DNA of 64,000 bases from Megachile rotundata (GCF_050947335.1 NW_027473316.1:5332001-5396000); one strand, 5' to 3'; shown: positions 12,335 to 26,724, numbered from the stretch's first letter. Numbers and translations are program-made. The notes: a model not told the origin generated them from the letters alone.

Positions 12335-15246
12335 GATTGTATTTGGGAGATTGTAATTGTATGATTGCGATTTTTAGATTGCGATTGTATGATGGTGACT
12401 GTATGATTGTGATTGTGTGATTGTGATTGTATGATTGTGATTGTATGATTGTGATTGTATGATTGTGATTGTATGATTGTGATTGTATGACTGTGATTGA
12501 ATGATTGTGATTGAATGATTGTGAGTGTATGATAGTGATTCTATGATTGCGATTGTATGCTGGTGACTGTATTATTGTGATTGTATGATTGTGATTGTAT
12601 GACTGTGATTGTATGATTGTGATTGTATGATTGCGATTGTATGATTGTGATTGTATGATTGTGATTGCATGTTTGTGATTGTATGATTGTGATTGTATGA
12701 TTGTGATTGTATGATTGTGATTGTATGATTGTGATTGTATGATTGTGATTGTATGATTGTGATTGTATGATTGTGATTGTATGATTGTGATTGTATGATT
12801 GTGATTGAATGATTGTGAGTGTATGATTGTGATTGTATGATTGCGATCGTATGATTGTGATCGTATGATTGTGATTGTATGATTGTGATTGTATGATTGT
12901 GATTGTATGATTGTGATTGTATGATTGTGATTGTATGATTGTGATTGTATGATTGTGATTGTATGATTGTGATTGTATGATTGTGATTATATGATTGTGA
13001 TTGTATGATTGTGATTGTATGATTGTGAGTGTATGATTGTGATCGTATGATTGGGATCGTATGATTGCGATCGTATGATTGCGATCGTATGATTGCGATC
13101 GTATGATTGTGATCGTATGATTGTGATCGTATGATTGTGATTGCATGATTTTGATTGTATGATTGTGATTGTATGATTGTGATTGTATGATTTTGATTGT
13201 ATGATTGTGATTGTATGATTGTGATTATATGATTGTGATTGTATGATTGTGATTGTATGATTGTGATTGTATGATTGTGATTGTATGATTGTAATTGTAT
13301 GATTGTGATTGTATGATTGTATTTGGGAGATTGTAATTGTATGATTGCGATTTTTAGATTGCGATTGTATGGTTGTGATTGTATGACTGTGATTGTATGA
13401 TTGTGATTGTATGATTGTGATTGTATGATTGTGATTGTATGATTGTGATTGTATGATTGTGATTGTATGATTGTGATTGTATGATTGTGATTGTATGATT
13501 GTGATTGTATGATTGTGATTGCATGTTTGTGATTGCATGATTGTGATTGTATCATTGTGATTGTATCATTGTGATTGTATCATTGTGATTGTATCATTGT
13601 GATTGTATCATTGTGATTGTATCATTGTGATTGTATGATTGTGATTGTATGATTGTGAATGTATGATTCTGATTGTATGATTGTGAGTGTATGATTGTGA
13701 TTGAATGATTATGATTGTATGATTGTGATTGTATGATTGTGATTGTATGATTGTGATTGTATGATTGTAATTGTATGATTGTGATTGTATGATTGTATTT
13801 GGGAGATTGTAATTGTATGATTGCGATTTTTAGATTGCGATTGTATGGTTGTGATTGTATGACTGTGATTGTATGATTGTGATTGTATGATTGTGATTGT
13901 ATGATTGTGATTGTATGATTGTGATTGTATGATTGTGATTGTATGATTGTGATTGTATGATTGTGATTGTATGATTGTGATTGTATGATTGTGATTGTAT
14001 GATTGTGATTGTATGATTGTGATTGTATGATTGTAATTGTATGATTGTGATTGTATGATTGTATTTGGGAGATTGCAATTGTATGATTGCGATTTTTAGA
14101 TTGCGATTGTATGGTTGTGATTGTATGACTGTGATTGTATGATTGTGATTGTATGATTGTGATTGCATGATTGTGATCGTATCATTGTGATTGTATCATT
14201 GTGATTGTATGATTGTGATTGTATGATTGTGAATGTATGATTCTGATTGTATGATTGTGAGTGTATGATTGTGATTGAATGATTATGATTGTATGATTGT
14301 GATTGTATGATTGTGATTGTATGATTGTGATTGTATGATTGTGATTGTATGATTGTGATTGTATGATTGTGATTGTATGATTGTGATTGTATGATTGTGA
14401 TTGTATGATTGTGATTGTATGATTGTGATTGTATAGTAGTAATTGTGCGATTGTCATCGTATGATTGTGATTGTATGATTGCGATCGTATGATTGTGATT
14501 GTTGAACTGCGATTGTATGATTGTGATTGTATGATTGTGATAGTATGATTGTGATTGTATGATTGTGATTGTATGATTGTGATTGTATGATTGTGATTGT
14601 ACGATTGTGATTGTATGATTGTGATTGTATGATTGTGATTGTATGATTGTGATTGTATGATTGTGATTGTATGATTGTGATTGTATGATTGTGAGTGTAT
14701 GATTGTGATCGTATGATTGTGATCGTATGATTGCGATCGTATGATTGCGATCGTATGATTGCGATCGTATGATTGTGATCGTATGATTGTGATCGTATGA
14801 TTGTGATTGCATGATTTTGATTGTATGATTGTGATTGTATGATTGTGATTGTATGATTTTGATTGTATGATTGTGATTGTATGATTGTGATTGTATGATT
14901 GTGATTGTATGATTGTGATTGTATGCTTGTGATTGTATGATTGTGATTGTATGATTGTGATTGTATGATTGTGATTGTATGATTTTGATTGTATGACTGT
15001 GATTGTATGATTGTGATTGTATGATTGTGATTGAATGATTGTGAGTGTATGATTATGATTCTATGATTGTGATTGTATGATTGTGATTGTATGATTGGGA
15101 TTGTATGATTGCGATTGTATGATTGTGATTGTATGATTGTGATTGTATGATTTTGATTGTATGATTGTGATTGTATGATTGTGATTGTATGATTGTGATT
15201 GTATGATTGTGATTGTATGATTGTAATTGTATGATTGTGATTGTAT

Positions 15247-16408
15247 GATTGTATTTGGGAGATTGAAATTGTATGATTGCGATTTTTAGATTGCGATTGT
15301 ATGGTTGTGATTGTATGACTGTGATTGTATGATTGTGATTGTATGATTGTGATTGCATGATTGTGATTGTATCATTGTGATTGTATCATTGTGATTGTAT
15401 GATTGTGATTGTATGATTGTGAATGTATGATTCTGATTGTATGATTGTGAGTGTATGATTGTGATTGAATGATTATGATTGTATGATTGTGATTGTATGA
15501 TTGTGATTGTATGATTGTGATTGTATGATTGTGATTGTATGATTGTGATTGTATGATTGTGATTGTATGATTGTTTATGTATGATTGTGATTGTATAGTA
15601 GTAATTGTGCGATTGTCATCGTATGATTGTGATTGTATGATTGCGATCGTATGATTGTGATTGTATGATTGTCATTGTATGATTGTGATTGTATGATTGT
15701 GATTGTATGATTGTGATTGTATGATTGTGATTGTATGATTGTGATTGTATGATTGTGATTGTATGATTGTGATTGTATGATTGTGATTGTATGATTGTGA
15801 TTGCATGATTGTGATTGTATGATTGTGATTGTATCATTGTGATTGTATCATTGTGATTGTATGATTGTGATTGTATGATTGTGATTGTATGATTGTGATT
15901 GTATGATTGTGATTGTATGCTTGTGATTGTATGATTGTGATTGTATGATTGTGATTGTATGATTGTGATTGTATGCTTGTGATTGTATGATTGTGATTGT
16001 ATGATTGTGATTGTATGATTGTGATTGTATGATTTTGATTGTATGACTGTGATTGTATGATTGTGATTGTATGATTGTGATTGAATGATTGTGAGTGTAT
16101 GATTATGATTCTATGATTGTGATTGTATGATTGTGATTGTATGGTTGCGATCGTATGATTGTGATTCTTTGACTGCGATTGTATGATTGTGATTGTGTGA
16201 TTGTGATTGTATGATTGTGATTGTATGATTGTGATTGTATGATTGTGATTGTATGATTGTGATTGTATGATTGTGATTGTATGATTGTGATTGTATGATT
16301 GTGATTGTATGATTGTGATTGTATGATTGTGATTGTATGATTGTGATTGTATGATTGTGATTGTATGATTGTGATTGTATGATTGTAATTGTATGATTGT
16401 GATTGTAT
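15247..16408. repeat. 1,162-bp module tandemly repeated at 16,409
   Basis: A (15247 and 16409), J, K, B (15569 and 16731) and a gattgtcattgtat unit (about 15,670 and 16,832) recur at an offset of exactly 1,162 bp (83 units) from A through B. The rest of the first module contains two tatgcttg units and an F block (about 16,140) before the next A begins. This is a simple tandem duplication inside the mosaic section. Confidence 0.85.
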
Positions 16409-18354
16409 GATTGTATTTGGGAGATTGAAATTGTATGATTGCGATTTTTAGATTGCGATTGTATGGTTGTGATTGTATGACTGTGATTGTATGATTGTGA
16501 TTGTATGATTGTGATTGCATGATTGTGATTGTATCATTGTGATTGTATCATTGTGATTGTATGATTGTGATTGTATGATTGTGAATGTATGATTCTGATT
16601 GTATGATTGTGAGTGTATGATTGTGATTGAATGATTATGATTGTATGATTGTGATTGTATGATTGTGATTGTATGATTGTGATTGTATGATTGTGATTGT
16701 ATGATTGTGATTGTATGATTGTGATTGTATGATTGTTTATGTATGATTGTGATTGTATAGTAGTAATTGTGCGATTGTCATCGTATGATTGTGATTGTAT
16801 GATTGCGATCGTATGATTGTGATTGTATGATTGTCATTGTATGATTGTGATTGTATGATTGTGATTGTATGATTGTGATTGTATGATTGTGATTGTATGA
16901 TTGTGATTGTATGATTGTGATTGTATGATTGTGATTGTATGATTGTGATTGTATGATTGTGATTGCATGATTGTGATTGTATGATTGTGATTGTATCATT
17001 GTGATTGTATCATTGTGATTGTATGATTGTGATTGTATGATTGTGAATGTATGATTCTGATTGTATGATTGTGAGTGTATGATTGTGATTGAATGATTAT
17101 GATTGTATGATTGTGATTGTATGATTGTGATTGTATGATTGTGATTGTATGATAGTGATTGTATGATTGTGATTGTATGATTGTGATTGTATGATTGTGA
17201 TTGTATGATTGTGATTGTATGATTGTGATTGTATGATTGTGATTGTTTGATTGTGATTGTATGATTGTGATCGTATGATTGTGATTCTATGATTGTGATT
17301 CTATGATTGTGATTGTATGATTGTGATTGTATTCTGGTGACTGTATTATTGTGATTGTATGATTGTGATTGTATGATTGTGATTGTATGATTGTGATTGT
17401 ATGATTGTGATTGTATGATTGTGATTGTATGATTGTGATTGTATGATTGTGATTGTATGATTGTGATTGTATGATTGTGATTGTATGATTGTAATTGTAT
17501 GATTGTGATTGTATGATTGTATTTGGGAGATTGTAATTGTATGATTGCGATTTTTAGATTGCGATTGTATGATGGTGACTGTATGATTGTGATTGTGTGA
17601 TTGTGATTGTATGATTGTGATTGTATGATTGTGATTGTATGATTGTGATTGTATGATTGTGATTGTATGATTGTGAGTGTATGATTGTGATCGTATGATT
17701 GTGATCGTATGATTGCGATCGTATGATTGCGATCGTATGATTGCGATCGTATGATTGTGATCGTATGATTGTGATCGTATGATTGTGATTGCATGATTTT
17801 GATTGTATGATTGTGATTGTATGATTGTGATTGTATGATTTTGATTGTATGATTGTGATTGTATGATTGTGATTGTATGATTGTGATTGTATGATTGTGA
17901 TTGAATGATTGTGAGTGTATGATTGCGATCGTATGATTGTGATCGTATGGTTGTGATTGTATGATTGTGATTGTATGATTGTGATTGTATGATTGTGATT
18001 GTATGATTTTGATTGTATGATTGTGATTGTATGATTGTGATTGTATGATTGTGATTGTATGATTGTGATTGAATGATTGTGAGTGTATGATTATGATTCT
18101 ATGATTGTGATTGTATGATTGTGATTGTATGATTGTGATTGTATGATTGTGATTGTATGATTGCGATTGTATGATTGTGATTGTATGATTGTGATTGTAT
18201 GATTGTGATTGTATGATTGTGATTGTATGATTGTGATTGTGTGATTGCGATTGTATGATTGTGATTGTATGATTGTGATTGTATGATTGTAATTGTATGA
18301 TTGTGATTGTATGATTGTGATTGTATGATTGTGATTGTATGATTGTGATTGTAT

Positions 18355-18634
18355 GATTGTGAATGTATGATTGTGATTGTATGGTTGTGATTGTATAATT
18401 GTGATTGTATGATAGTGATTGTATGATTGTGATTGTATGATTGTGATTGTATGATTGTGATTGTATGATTGTGATTGTATGTTTGTGATCGTATGATTGT
18501 GATCGTTTGATTGTGGTTGTATAATTACGGTTCTATTATTGTGATTGTATGATTGTGATTGCATGATTGTGATTGTATGATTGTGATTGTATGATTGTGA
18601 TCGTATAATTGTGTTTGTTTGATTGCGATTGTAT
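18355..18634. repeat. D block copy 3
   Basis: Full 20 units; first D with the derived unit 19 (aattgtgtttgttt). It opens tandem HOR copy 1 and lies 826 bp upstream of copy 4. Confidence 0.93.
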
Positions 18635-19180
18635 GATTGTGATTGTATGATTGTGATTGTATGATTGTGATTGTATGATTGTGATTGTATGATTGTGATT
18701 GTATGATTGTGATTGTATGATTGTGATTGTATCATTGTGATTGAATGATTGTGAGTGTATGAATGTGATTGTATGGTTGCGATCGTATGATTGTGATTCT
18801 TTGACTGCGATTGTATGATTGTGATTGTATGATTGTTTATGTATGATTGTGATTGTATAGTAGTAATTGTGCGATTGTCATCGTATGATTGTGATTGTAT
18901 GATTGCGATCGTATGATTGTGATTGTATGATTGTCATTGTATGATTGTGATTGTATGATTGTGATTGTATGATTGTGATTGTATGATTGTGATTGTATGA
19001 TTGTGATTGTATGATTGTGATTGTATGATTGTGATTGTATGATTGTGATTGTATGATTGTGATTGTGTGATTGCGATTGTATGATTGTGATTGTATGATT
19101 GTGATTGTATGATTGTAATTGTATGATTGTGATTGTATGATTGTGATTGTATGATTGTGATTGTATGATTGTGATTGTAT

Positions 19181-19460
19181 GATTGTGAATGTATGATTGT
19201 GATTGTATGGTTGTGATTGTATAATTGTGATTGTATGATAGTGATTGTATGATTGTGATTGTATGATTGTGATTGTATGATTGTGATTGTATGATTGTGA
19301 TTGTATGTTTGTGATCGTATGATTGTGATCGTTTGATTGTGGTTGTATAATTACGGTTCTATTATTGTGATTGTATGATTGTGATTGCATGATTGTGATT
19401 GTATGATTGTGATTGTATGATTGTGATCGTATAATTGTGTTTGTTTGATTGCGATTGTAT
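19181..19460. repeat. D block copy 4
   Basis: Full 20 units; second D of tandem HOR copy 1, followed by F, P and K instead of F and B. Confidence 0.93.
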
Positions 19461-20426
19461 GATTGTGATTGTATGATTGTGATTGTATGATTGTGATTGT
19501 ATGATTGTGATTGTATGATTGTGATTGTATGATTGTGATTGTATGATTGTGATTGTATCATTGTGATTGAATGATTGTGAGTGTATGAATGTGATTGTAT
19601 GGTTGCGATCGTATGATTGTGATTCTTTGACTGCGATTGTATGATTGTGATTGTGTGATTGTGATTGTATGATTGCGATTGTATGATTGTGATTGTATGA
19701 TTGTGATTGTATGATTGTGATTGTATGATTGTGATTGTATGATTGTGATTGTATGATTGTGATTGTATGATTGTGATTGTATGATTGTGATTGCATGTTT
19801 GTGATTGTATGATTGTGATTGTATGATTGTGATTGTATTATTGTGATTGTATGATTGTGATTGTATGATTGTGAATGTATGATTCTGATTGCATGATTGT
19901 GAGTGTATGATTGTGATTGAATGATTATGATTGTATGATTGTGATTGTATGATTGTGATTGTATGATTGTGATTGTATGATTGTGATTGTATGATTGTGA
20001 TTGTATGATTGTGATTGTATGATTGTTTATGTATGATTGTGATTGTATAGTAGTAATTGTGCGATTGTCATCGTATGATTGTGATTGTATGATTGCGATC
20101 GTATGATTGTGATTGTTGAACTGCGATTGTATGATTGTGATTGTATGATTGTGATTGTATGATTGCGATTGTATCATTGTGATTGTATGATTGTGATTAT
20201 ATGATTGTGATTGTATGATTGCGATTGTATGATTGTGATTGTATGATTGCGATTGTATGATTGTGATTGTATGACTGTGATTATATGATTGTGATTGTAT
20301 GATTGTGATTGTATCATTGTGATTGAATGATTGTGAGTGTATGAATGTGATTGTATGGTTGCGATCGTATGATTGTGATTCTTTGACTGCGATTGTATGA
20401 TTGTGATTCTTTGACTGCGATTGTAT

Positions 20427-20446
20427 GATTGTGATTGTGATTGTAT
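20427..20446. repeat. 20-bp unit: +6 register shift, copy 1
   Basis: The unit GATTGTGATTGTGATTGTAT is 14 plus one extra GATTGT hexamer. It is the first break in 14-bp register in the window: unit starts move from 1 to 7 modulo 14. Confidence 0.95.
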
Positions 20447-20474
20447 GATTGTGATTGTATGATTGTGATTGTAT

Positions 20475-20516
20475 GCTGGTGACTGTATTATTGTGATTGT
20501 ATGATTTGTATAGTAT
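20475..20516. repeat. H block family, first of 14 copies
   Basis: Three units: gctggtgactgtat, tattgtgattgtat and gatttgtatagtat. Despite the look of an indel the block is exactly 42 bp and in register. Copies start at 20475, 24625, 28551, 31891, 35413, 38828, 43630, 46934, 49734, 52198, 55165, 55935, 58692 and 62024. All but 55935 follow an F-F pair. H is absent from the first 20.4 kb, where only the version without the gatttg unit (H0) is found. Confidence 0.92.
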
Positions 20517-22490
20517 GATTGTGATTGTATGATTGTGATTGTATGATTGTGATTGTATGATTGTGATTGTATGATTGTGATTGTATGATTGTGATTGTAT
20601 GATTGTGATTGTATGATTGTGATTGTATGATTGTGATTGAATGATTATGATTGTATGATTGTGATTGTATGATTGTGATTGTATGATTGTGATTGTATGA
20701 TTGTGATTGTATGATTGTGATTGTATGATTGTGATTGTATGATTGTTTATGTATGATTGTGATTGTATAGTAGTAATTGTGCGATTGTCATCGTATGATT
20801 GTGATTGTATGATTGCGATCGTATGATTGTGATTGTTGAACTGCGATTGTATGATTGTGATTGTATGATTGTGATTGTATGATTGCGATTGTATCATTGT
20901 GATTGTATGATTGTGATTATATGATTGTGATTGTATGATTGCGATTGTATGATTGTGATTGTATGATTGCGATTGTATGATTGTGATTGTATGATTGTGA
21001 TTGTATGATTGTGATTGTATGATAGTGATTGTATGATTGTGATTGTATAGTAGTAATTGTGCGATTGATATCGTATGATTGTGATTGTATGATTGCGATC
21101 GTATGATTGTGATTGTTGAACTGCGATTGTATGATTGTGATTGTATGATTGTGATAGTATGATTGTGATTGTATGATTGTGATTGTATGATTGTGATTGT
21201 ATAATTGTGATTGTATGATTGTGATTGTATGATTGTGATTGTATGATTGTGATTGTATGATTGTGATTGTAGGATTGTGATTGTACGATTGTGATTGTAT
21301 GATTGTGATTGTATGATTGTGATTGTATGATTGTGATTGTATGATTGTGATTGTATGATTGTGATTGAATGATTGTGGGTGTATGATAGTGATTCTATGA
21401 TTGCGATTCTATGATTGTGATTGTATGATTGTGATTGTATGATTTTGATTGTATGATTGTGATTGTATGATTGTGATTGTATGATTGTGATTGTATGATT
21501 GTGATTGTATGATTGTGATTGTATGATTGTGATTGTATGATTGTGATTGTATGATTGTGATTGTATGATTGTGATTGAATGATTGTGAGTGTATGATTGT
21601 GATTGTATGATTGCGATCGTATGATTGTGATCGTATGATTGTGATTGTATGATTGTGATTGTATGATTGTGATTGTATTCTGGTGACTGTATTATTGTGA
21701 TTGTATGATTGTGATTGTATGATTGTGATTGTATGATTGTGATTGTATGATTGTGATTGTATGATTGTGATTGTATGATTGTGATTGTATGATTGTAATT
21801 GTATGATTGTGATTGTATGATTGTATTTGGGAGATTGTAATTGTATGATTGCGATTTTTAGATTGCGATTGTATGATGGTGACTGTATGATTGTGATTGT
21901 GTGATTGTGATTGTATGATTGTGATTGTATGATTGTGATTGTATGATTGTGATTGTATGATTGTGATTGTATGACTGTGATTGAATGATTGTGATTGAAT
22001 GATTGTGGGTGTATGATAGTGATTCTATGATTGCGATTCTATGATTGTGATTGTATGATTGTGATTGTATGATTTTGATTGTATGATTGTGATTGTATGA
22101 TTGTGATTGTATGATTGTGATTGTATGATTGTGATTGTATGATTGTAATTGTATGATTGTGATTGTATGATTGTATTTGGGAGATTGCAATTGTATGATT
22201 GCGATTTTTAGATTGCGATTGTATGGTTGTGATTGTATGACTGTGATTGTATGATTGTGATTGTATGATTGTGATTGTATGATTGTGATTGTATGATTGC
22301 GATTGTATGATTGTGATTGTATGATTGTGATTGTATGATTGTGATTGTATGATTGTGATTGTATGATTGTGATTGTGTGATTGCGATTGTATGATTGTGA
22401 TTGTATGATTGTGATTGTATGATTGTAATTGTATGATTGTGATTGTATGATTGTGATTGTATGATTGTGATTGTATGATTGTGATTGTAT

Positions 22491-22770
22491 GATTGTGAAT
22501 GTATGATTGTGATTGTATGGTTGTGATTGTATAATTGTGATTGTATGATAGTGATTGTATGATTGTGATTGTATGATTGTGATTGTATGATTGTGATTGT
22601 ATGATTGTGATTGTATGTTTGTGATCGTATGATTGTGATCGTTTGATTGTGGTTGTATAATTACGGTTCTATTATTGTGATTGTATGATTGTGATTGCAT
22701 GATTGTGATTGTATGATTGTGATTGTATGATTGTGATCGTATAATTGTGTTTGTTTGATTGCGATTGTAT
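22491..22770. repeat. D block copy 5
   Basis: Full 20 units; opens tandem HOR copy 2. It is preceded by the A1 block at 22169, the next-to-last copy of that subtype. Confidence 0.93.
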
Positions 22771-23316
22771 GATTGTGATTGTATGATTGTGATTGTATGA
22801 TTGTGATTGTATGATTGTGATTGTATGATTGTGATTGTATGATTGTGATTGTATGATTGTGATTGTATCATTGTGATTGAATGATTGTGAGTGTATGAAT
22901 GTGATTGTATGGTTGCGATCGTATGATTGTGATTCTTTGACTGCGATTGTATGATTGTGATTGTATGATTGTTTATGTATGATTGTGATTGTATAGTAGT
23001 AATTGTGCGATTGTCATCGTATGATTGTGATTGTATGATTGCGATCGTATGATTGTGATTGTATGATTGTCATTGTATGATTGTGATTGTATGATTGTGA
23101 TTGTATGATTGTGATTGTATGATTGTGATTGTATGATTGTGATTGTATGATTGTGATTGTATGATTGTGATTGTATGATTGTGATTGTATGATTGTGATT
23201 GTGTGATTGCGATTGTATGATTGTGATTGTATGATTGTGATTGTATGATTGTAATTGTATGATTGTGATTGTATGATTGTGATTGTATGATTGTGATTGT
23301 ATGATTGTGATTGTAT

Positions 23317-23610
23317 GATTGTGAATGTATGATTGTGATTGTATGGTTGTGATTGTATAATTGTGATTGTATGATAGTGATTGTATGATTGTGATTGTAT
23401 GATTGTGATTGTATGATTGTGATTGTATGATTGTGATTGTATGATTGTGATTGTATGTTTGTGATCGTATGATTGTGATCGTTTGATTGTGGTTGTATAA
23501 TTACGGTTCTATTATTGTGATTGTATGATTGTGATTGCATGATTGTGATTGTATGATTGTGATTGTATGATTGTGATCGTATAATTGTGTTTGTTTGATT
23601 GCGATTGTAT
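23317..23610. repeat. D block copy 6 (21 units)
   Basis: The only D block with an extra unit. One more canonical unit lies between gatagtgattgtat and gtttgtgatcgtat, giving 294 bp. This shifts the offset between HOR copies 1 and 2 from 4,136 to 4,150 bp. Confidence 0.92.
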
Positions 23611-24576
23611 GATTGTGATTGTATGATTGTGATTGTATGATTGTGATTGTATGATTGTGATTGTATGATTGTGATTGTATGATTGTGATTGTATGATTGT
23701 GATTGTATCATTGTGATTGAATGATTGTGAGTGTATGAATGTGATTGTATGGTTGCGATCGTATGATTGTGATTCTTTGACTGCGATTGTATGATTGTGA
23801 TTGTGTGATTGTGATTGTATGATTGCGATTGTATGATTGTGATTGTATGATTGTGATTGTATGATTGTGATTGTATGATTGTGATTGTATGATTGTGATT
23901 GTATGATTGTGATTGTATGATTGTGATTGTATGATTGTGATTGCATGTTTGTGATTGTATGATTGTGATTGTATGATTGTGATTGTATGATTGTGATTGT
24001 ATTATTGTGATTGTATGATTGTGATTGTATGATTGTGAATGTATGATTCTGATTGTATGATTGTGAGTGTATGATTGTGATTGAATGATTATGATTGTAT
24101 GATTGTGATTGTATGATTGTGATTGTATGATTGTGATTGTATGATTGTGATTGTATGATTGTGATTGTATGATTGTTTATGTATGATTGTGATTGTATAG
24201 TAGTAATTGTGCGATTGTCATCGTATGATTGTGATTGTATGATTGCGATCGTATGATTGTGATTGTTGAACTGCGATTGTATGATTGTGATTGTATGATT
24301 GTGATTGTATGATTGCGATTGTATCATTGTGATTGTATGATTGTGATTATATGATTGTGATTGTATGATTGCGATTGTATGATTGTGATTGTATGATTGC
24401 GATTGTATGATTGTGATTGTATGACTGTGATTATATGATTGTGATTGTATGATTGTGATTGTATCATTGTGATTGAATGATTGTGAGTGTATGAATGTGA
24501 TTGTATGGTTGCGATCGTATGATTGTGATTCTTTGACTGCGATTGTATGATTGTGATTCTTTGACTGCGATTGTAT

Positions 24577-24596
24577 GATTGTGATTGTGATTGTAT
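24577..24596. repeat. 20-bp unit: +6 register shift, copy 2
   Basis: Same extra hexamer at the same place, between F-F and H, in tandem HOR copy 2. Register moves from 7 to 13. Confidence 0.95.
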
Positions 24597-26444
24597 GATT
24601 GTGATTGTATGATTGTGATTGTATGCTGGTGACTGTATTATTGTGATTGTATGATTTGTATAGTATGATTGTGATTGTATGATTGTGATTGTATGATTGT
24701 GATTGTATGATTGTGATTGTATGATTGTGATTGTATGATTGTGATTGTATGATTGTGATTGTATGATTGTGATTGTATGATTGTGATTGAATGATTATGA
24801 TTGTATGATTGTGATTGTATGATTGTGATTGTATGATTGTGATTGTATGATTGTGATTGTATGATTGTGATTGTATGATTGTGATTGTATGATTGTTTAT
24901 GTATGATTGTGATTGTATAGTAGTAATTGTGCGATTGTCATCGTATGATTGTGATTGTATGATTGCGATCGTATGATTGTGATTGTTGAACTGCGATTGT
25001 ATGATTGTGATTGTATGATTGTGATTGTATGATTGCGATTGTATCATTGTGATTGTATGATTGTGATTATATGATTGTGATTGTATGATTGCGATTGTAT
25101 GATTGTGATAGTATGATTGTGATTGTATGATTGTGATTGTATGATTGTGATTGTATAATTGTGATTGTATGATTGTGATTGTATGATTGTGATTGTATGA
25201 TTGTGATTGTATGATTGTGATTGTAGGATTGTGATTGTACGATTGTGATTGTATGATTGTGATTGTATGATTGTGATTGTATGATTGTGATTGTATGATT
25301 GTGATTGTATGATTGTGATTGAATGATTGTGGGTGTATGATAGTGATTCTATGATTGCGATTCTATGATTGTGATTGTATGATTGTGATTGTATGATTTT
25401 GATTGTATGATTGTGATTGTATGATTGTGATTGTATGATTGTGATTGTATGATTGTGATTGTATGATTGTGATTGTATGATTGTGATTGTATGATTGTGA
25501 TTGTATGATTGTGATTGTATGATTGTGATTGAATGATTGTGAGTGTATGATTGTGATTGTATGATTGCGATCGTATGATTGTGATCGTATGATTGTGATT
25601 GTATGATTGTGATTGTATGATTGTGATTGTATTCTGGTGACTGTATTATTGTGATTGTATGATTGTGATTGTATGATTGTGATTGTATGATTGTGATTGT
25701 ATGATTGTGATTGTATGATTGTGATTGTATGATTGTGATTGTATGATTGTAATTGTATGATTGTGATTGTATGATTGTATTTGGGAGATTGTAATTGTAT
25801 GATTGCGATTTTTAGATTGCGATTGTATGATGGTGACTGTATGATTGTGATTGTGTGATTGTGATTGTATGATTGTGATTGTATGATTGTGATTGTATGA
25901 TTGTGATTGTATGATTGTGATTGTATGACTGTGATTGAATGATTGTGATTGAATGATTGTGGGTGTATGATAGTGATTCTATGATTGCGATTCTATGATT
26001 GTGATTGTATGATTGTGATTGTATGATTTTGATTGTATGATTGTGATTGTATGATTGTGATTGTATGATTGTGATTGTATGATTGTGATTGTATGATTGT
26101 AATTGTATGATTGTGATTGTATGATTGTATTTGGGAGATTGCAATTGTATGATTGCGATTTTTAGATTGCGATTGTATGGTTGTGATTGTATGACTGTGA
26201 TTGTATGATTGTGATTGTATGATTGTGATTGTATGATTGTGATTGTATGATTGCGATTGTATGATTGTGATTGTATGATTGTGATTGTATGATTGTGATT
26301 GTATGATTGTGATTGTATGATTGTGATTGTGTGATTGCGATTGTATGATTGTGATTGTATGATTGTGATTGTATGATTGTAATTGTGTGATTGTGATTGT
26401 ATGATTGTGATTGTATGATTGTGATTGTATGATTGTGATTGTAT

Positions 26445-26724
26445 GATTGTGAATGTATGATTGTGATTGTATGGTTGTGATTGTATAATTGTGATTGTAT
26501 GATAGTGATTGTATGATTGTGATTGTATGATTGTGATTGTATGATTGTGATTGTATGATTGTGATTGTATGTTTGTGATCGTATGATTGTGATCGTTTGA
26601 TTGTGGTTGTATAATTACGGTTCTATTATTGTGATTGTATGATTGTGATTGCATGATTGTGATTGTATGATTGTGATTGTATGATTGTGATCGTATAACT
26701 GTGTTTGTTTGATTGCGATTGTAT
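26445..26724. repeat. D block copy 7
   Basis: Full 20 units; opens tandem HOR copy 3. Unit 19 has a private change (aactgtgtttgttt). Confidence 0.93.

Larger units (their letters stand above)
1..18354. repeat. Left mosaic section of the array, perfect 14-bp register
   Basis: In this section the variant blocks A, B, C, J, K and P recur in changing order and at changing spacing, but no length change breaks the 14-bp phase. Two D blocks lie here (995 and 6651). The A block with the follow-on unit ggttgtgattgtat, and the runs of units starting with cattg (J), are concentrated here and essentially absent after about 26.2 kb. Segmental copies within the section are offset by exact multiples of 14. 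The irregular order suggests an older or less homogenised part of the array than the HOR-dominated right side. Confidence 0.85.
18355..22490. repeat. Tandem HOR copy 1 (4,136 bp)
   Basis: Order: D (18355), F, B (18831), D (19181), F, P, K, B (20021), E, F-F, a 20-bp unit (20427), H (20475), B (20741), E, B' (GATATC 21067), E, an aggattg unit, a gggtg variant of L, G, A2 (21819), L, A1 (22169). The next copy begins at D 22491. The two internal D blocks are exactly 826 bp (59 units) apart. The length is 295 units plus the 6 extra bases of the 20-bp unit. Confidence 0.9.
22491..26444. repeat. Tandem HOR copy 2 (3,954 bp)
   Basis: This copy has the same block order as copy 1, with D at 22491 and 23317, the 20-bp unit at 24577, H at 24625, A2 at 25773 and A1 at 26123. 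The offset from copy 1 is 4,136 bp, rising to 4,150 bp after one extra unit in the second D block and to 4,156 bp after the second 20-bp unit. A deletion near 25,100 then removes B', its E block and surrounding units. The copy is therefore shorter than copy 1 by 182 bp (13 units) overall. Confidence 0.9.

Noticed and set aside
20475..20516. H block (gatttgtatagtat) as an indel or insertion scar
   Set aside because: The block is exactly three 14-bp units and does not move the register, so it is best explained by substitutions.
19362..20897. 511-codon - strand open stretch repeated at 23,512-25,047, as a duplicated gene pair
   Set aside because: The repetition is explained by tandem duplication of the whole HOR, including surrounding non-open sequence. 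Open length alone is not evidence of coding in this repeat.
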